DNA of 64,000 bases from Acidicapsa acidisoli. GTDB taxonomy: Bacteria > Acidobacteriota > Terriglobia > Terriglobales > Acidobacteriaceae. Each line of letters starts with the position of its first letter. Position 1 is the first letter of the stretch. Under the pieces are notes generated by a model. That model ran no database searches. It was not told where the DNA came from and saw only the letters and a list, made by a program, of their open reading frames with translations. Below are positions 61,863 through 64,000 of this stretch, one piece after another. Position numbers and translations under genes: made by a program. The stretch lies in NCBI RefSeq assembly GCF_025685625.1, contig NZ_JAGSYI010000001.1, positions 1,302,001 to 1,366,000 on the forward strand. Reading direction: 5' to 3'.

Positions 61863-62342
61863 ATGGCGAAAGAGAAAAAGGATAACTCCGGAGCGAACGC
61901 CGTCGCAGAACTGATTGATGCATTGAACGAAGACCTGGCCCGCGAATATCAGGCCATCATCGCCTACACCGTCTACAGCAACGTGCTCAGCGGCGCACAA
62001 TGGATGAACATCGCCGCCGAACTGAAGCTTCACGCCGCTCAAGAGCTTCAGCACGCGATGATCCTCGCCGACCAGATCGACTACCTTGGTGGAGATCCCA
62101 CCGCCACTCCCAAGCCAGTCAAGCTATCGAAGAAACCCGAAGATATGCTCCGCTTCGACCTCGACAACGAAACCGAAACCATCAAGAACTACCGCAAGCG
62201 CGTCAAACAAGCCGAAGCCATCGGCCACTTCGCTCTTGCTGAATCTCTTCGCGGCATCCTCGTGCAGGAGCAAAATCACCAGCACGACCTGGCGACCGCG
62301 CTGGGCATTGATGTCCCAAAGGTCTTCGAAGACGGCGCATAG
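61863..62342 (+). CDS. Ferritin-like (bacterioferritin-type) protein
   Basis: The protein has 159 residues in a four-helix bundle with the di-iron ligands in expected order: Glu in LAREYQAIIAY, Glu and His in AAQELQHAMI, Glu in DNETETIKNY, and Glu with His in VQEQNHQHDL. An iron storage or detoxification role is likely. The ribosome-binding site GAGGATAGGAAAC is good. No Met haem ligand is evident. Confidence 0.88.
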   Translation: MAKEKKDNSGANAVAELIDALNEDLAREYQAIIAYTVYSNVLSGAQWMNIAAELKLHAAQELQHAMILADQIDYLGGDPTATPKPVKLSKKPEDMLRFDLDNETETIKNYRKRVKQAEAIGHFALAESLRGILVQEQNHQHDLATALGIDVPKVFEDGA

Positions 62343-62394
62343 CAACGGCAAAGCTGTTGGGCCTTCACACGCTGCGAAAAAACTCGGTTCGGAC

Positions 62395-62526
62395 GGAGGC
62401 TGGGGTTTTAACCCCAGCCTTAAGCCAAAAGAATCGAGGGGGCTTCAGCCCCGGAGGGATGTTTTTCTCTGATTCCGCAGCCTGTTTAGCCCCGTGCGAT
62501 GACCTCTTTTCAAACTGGCCTACTAA
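62395..62526 (-). mobile_element. R2-family miniature element with one recognisable end
   Basis: It contains the palindromes GGCTGGGGTT-TT-AACCCCAGCC (62398-62419) and GGGGCT-TC-AGCCCC (62439-62452). The end TTTTCAAACTGGCCTACTA (62508-62526) matches the inverted end of the element at 30182. It lies between the ferritin-like gene, for which the first hairpin may act as terminator, and the stop of the gene at 62528, which it touches. Confidence 0.65.
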
Positions 62527-62527
62527 A

Positions 62528-62869
62528 CTAGATCCCCGGCACCAGCTTCAGCACATTGTTGATCGCCCCGGCTACCGCGCCAATCGTAGCTATCCCCCCG
62601 GTAATCCCCGATATCTTCTTTTGGAGGGCCTTCAACCCAGTGTTGGTCGCAGTAAGCTGCGCCAGCAGGGCCTGAAACTGCGCATCATCGGCCTGAATCC
62701 GATACATATCGTCAGCCTGCAATAAGTTCCCAATGTCCAGTTGGCTCGCGTTCAGCGCCTTCGTCAACTCGAAGTCGTTGGTCGTTTCCAGCGCAGCCTC
62801 ATTCTTGTCATAAACCGCCTTATAGGCAGCTCGCACATCCGGCGAGAGCGGAATCGTTGGCGTACCCAA
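62528..62869 (-). CDS. Small helical protein of unknown function
   Basis: The 113-residue protein is predicted mostly helical (VRAAYKAVYDKNEAALETTN, DDAQFQALLAQLTATNTGLK). It ends in a hydrophobic, Gly-rich segment, GITGGIATIGAVAGAINNVL, that could insert into or lie on a membrane. There is no signal peptide. It lies 24 bases downstream of the lipoprotein gene and likely in its operon. No family recognised. Confidence 0.65.
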   Translation of the reverse strand: MGTPTIPLSPDVRAAYKAVYDKNEAALETTNDFELTKALNASQLDIGNLLQADDMYRIQADDAQFQALLAQLTATNTGLKALQKKISGITGGIATIGAVAGAINNVLKLVPGI

Positions 62870-62893
62870 AGTTATCCTCCCCTGTCTACCGTG

Positions 62894-63937
62894 CTACTTA
62901 GAAGAAATCGAAGAATAGAACCTGCCCAGACCCTCTCCCGCTGCAATCAGTTCCGTCAGCTTGTCCTTCAGCGATCCCGGATTGGCCTTCGCCAACTCCT
63001 CCGCCAGCGCATGATGGGTCATCGCCAGTTTGATGATCGCGCCTCTTAGCCCCGATAACTGCAGCGCTGCCACATGCTGCTCGCGAACCAACTCCTGCAT
63101 CTTCGCAATCTCGTTCCTGCGCTCCACTTCGCTGAGCGTAATACCCGGGTCCATCACGAATTCCTTCTCCTGCCCCAGCAGGTAGTTGAAGTCAATCGTC
63201 TCCGCGTCACTCATCGCATCGACCTCGCCGATCATCGTCTTGCACAACGGAACAACCTGCAGATCAAGTTTGATAATGAGCGGCGGCAGATCTTTTTCGA
63301 TCGCCCGATAAGTCAGGAACTGCCCCAGAGCATTTGCTCCAGTAGCAATAAGATTCTGGTCCGTCGTCGAAATCGGCATCGCCGGCGTCACAGTTGTGGT
63401 GGCCGTTGCGGTCGTTGTCCCACCGGTCTCCGAGGTCGACATGGTCACCGTCGTAGTCGGGCTCGTCGCCGGAATTCCCAGCGCATTCTCCACCGTCGGG
63501 ACCACCGTATTCCCAAGTCCCGTCAGGTCGCCGCCCAGCGACTTCGAAGCCTCATCCAGCTCTTTCGACTGCGTTCCGTTCGTGATTGCGACCAGCGTCT
63601 TCACATATAGCTGAAATGCCTTCAGAACCTTCAGCCGCAGTTCTACATCCTTATCCGACATCAGCGGATGAAGAACCCTCAGCTTGTCTGTCGAATGATC
63701 TTTCTCAAACCCTGTAACTTCGTCATAGTCCGCGCGCTTTTCATGAATCGCATTCGCTGCCTGATACGCCGCCGCAGCCTGATCGATCACTGGCGCAGTT
63801 GCCGCAGCCAGCGCAGTGGTGTGCTCTTTCACTGGCTTCAGGCATCCGGCCGTCAGCAGGCACAACGACGCGGCCAGCACCACGGCCCCGCGATGCATCG
63901 GCCCGCGTCTGAACCACAGGCTCCGAGAAATCAACAT
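62894..63937 (-). CDS. Helical lipoprotein of unknown function
   Basis: The protein has about 347 residues from the ATG at 63937, which follows GCGGGG; ATG 63898 is also possible. The signal VVLAASLCLLTAGC has a lipobox with the Cys to be lipidated. Then come Ala-rich helices, a Thr-rich linker near the middle (TTTVTMSTSETGGTTTATAT) and further helices ending RFYSSISSK. An in-frame TTG at the very edge of the window extends the frame but overlaps the promoter. No family recognised; the small protein at 62528 follows. Confidence 0.75.
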   Translation of the reverse strand: MLISRSLWFRRGPMHRGAVVLAASLCLLTAGCLKPVKEHTTALAAATAPVIDQAAAAYQAANAIHEKRADYDEVTGFEKDHSTDKLRVLHPLMSDKDVELRLKVLKAFQLYVKTLVAITNGTQSKELDEASKSLGGDLTGLGNTVVPTVENALGIPATSPTTTVTMSTSETGGTTTATATTTVTPAMPISTTDQNLIATGANALGQFLTYRAIEKDLPPLIIKLDLQVVPLCKTMIGEVDAMSDAETIDFNYLLGQEKEFVMDPGITLSEVERRNEIAKMQELVREQHVAALQLSGLRGAIIKLAMTHHALAEELAKANPGSLKDKLTELIAAGEGLGRFYSSISSK

Positions 63938-63952
63938 GGGTTGCATCCCCGC

Positions 63953-63982
63953 ATAGGAAATCGAACCCAACCCGAATGTCAA
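63953..63982 (-). promoter_or_regulatory. Candidate sigma-70 promoter for the lipoprotein unit
   Basis: On the minus strand a perfect TTGACA (63977-63982) is followed after 18 bases by TCCTAT (63953-63958), a weak -10. A transcript from here would exclude the TTG start at the edge. Confidence 0.35.
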
Positions 63983-64000
63983 GTTAGTTTTTAGTATCAA

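Overview
The window looks like chromosomal DNA of a soil-type member of the Acidobacteriota (class Terriglobia, e.g. the Acidobacteriaceae). This rests on family content, not on a marker gene: an acidobacterial-type orphan MacB/FtsX permease with its N-terminal helper domain next to PadR regulators, five large Oar-like TonB-dependent receptors with an N-terminal carboxypeptidase-regulatory-like domain, a giant secreted protein with BNR-like and ASH/HYDIN-type repeats, and several families of short dispersed palindromic repeats. I saw no rRNA, tRNA, CRISPR array, transposase or phage gene.

Layout. 0-4.5 kb: two divergent padR genes, one leading into the permease that runs off the left edge, the other into two membrane proteins. 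4.7-14.1 kb: uppP, a GNAT acetyltransferase and the 2450-residue exported protein. 14.3-24.9 kb: a small basic protein, a membrane-anchored protein with a conserved acidobacterial N-terminal domain, a TonB-like protein, a secreted trehalase, a secreted debranching-enzyme-like glycosidase, maf, and a molybdopterin oxidoreductase with its cytochrome b. 25-29.2 kb: isoaspartyl peptidase, a broken SpoIIE phosphatase, and an ECF42-type sigma factor with its DGPF/YciI partner. 29.3-33.1 kb: DinB and VKOR proteins, a DMT exporter divergent from a CGNR regulator, and a diguanylate cyclase. 33.3-43.6 kb: housekeeping genes (nadD, rsfS, rlmH, cobO, accD) with small stress or secreted proteins. 44-59.2 kb: four consecutive TonB-dependent receptors. 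59.5-62.3 kb: folC, plsC and a ferritin-like protein. 62.5-64 kb: a small helical protein and a lipoprotein, both unknown.

Three structural themes stand out. First, strand composition switches: from the left edge to about 26 kb the + strand is G-rich whichever strand the genes lie on, and from about 29.3 kb onward it is C-rich. This is what a replication terminus, or the edge of a large inversion, would give. Second, at least three short repeat families are scattered about. One occurs in frame inside folC (twice) and inside the giant exported protein. One is a small inverted-repeat element that supplies the last codons of an exporter and lies at the break of a truncated SpoIIE gene. One sits just upstream of three start codons. 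Third, receptor genes sit inside two gene orders that are tight in many bacteria: nadD-rsfS-rlmH and accD-folC.

Functionally the region combines envelope uptake (TonB-like protein plus five receptors, secreted trehalase and glycosidase), envelope maintenance (UppP, PlsC, VKOR), signalling (PadR, CGNR, ECF42, c-di-GMP) and core metabolism (NAD, cobalamin, folate, fatty acids, ribosome silencing). Start sites were chosen from signal peptides, Shine-Dalgarno-like sequences and overlapping stop/start codons. All functional calls are from motif recognition by eye, without database searches.
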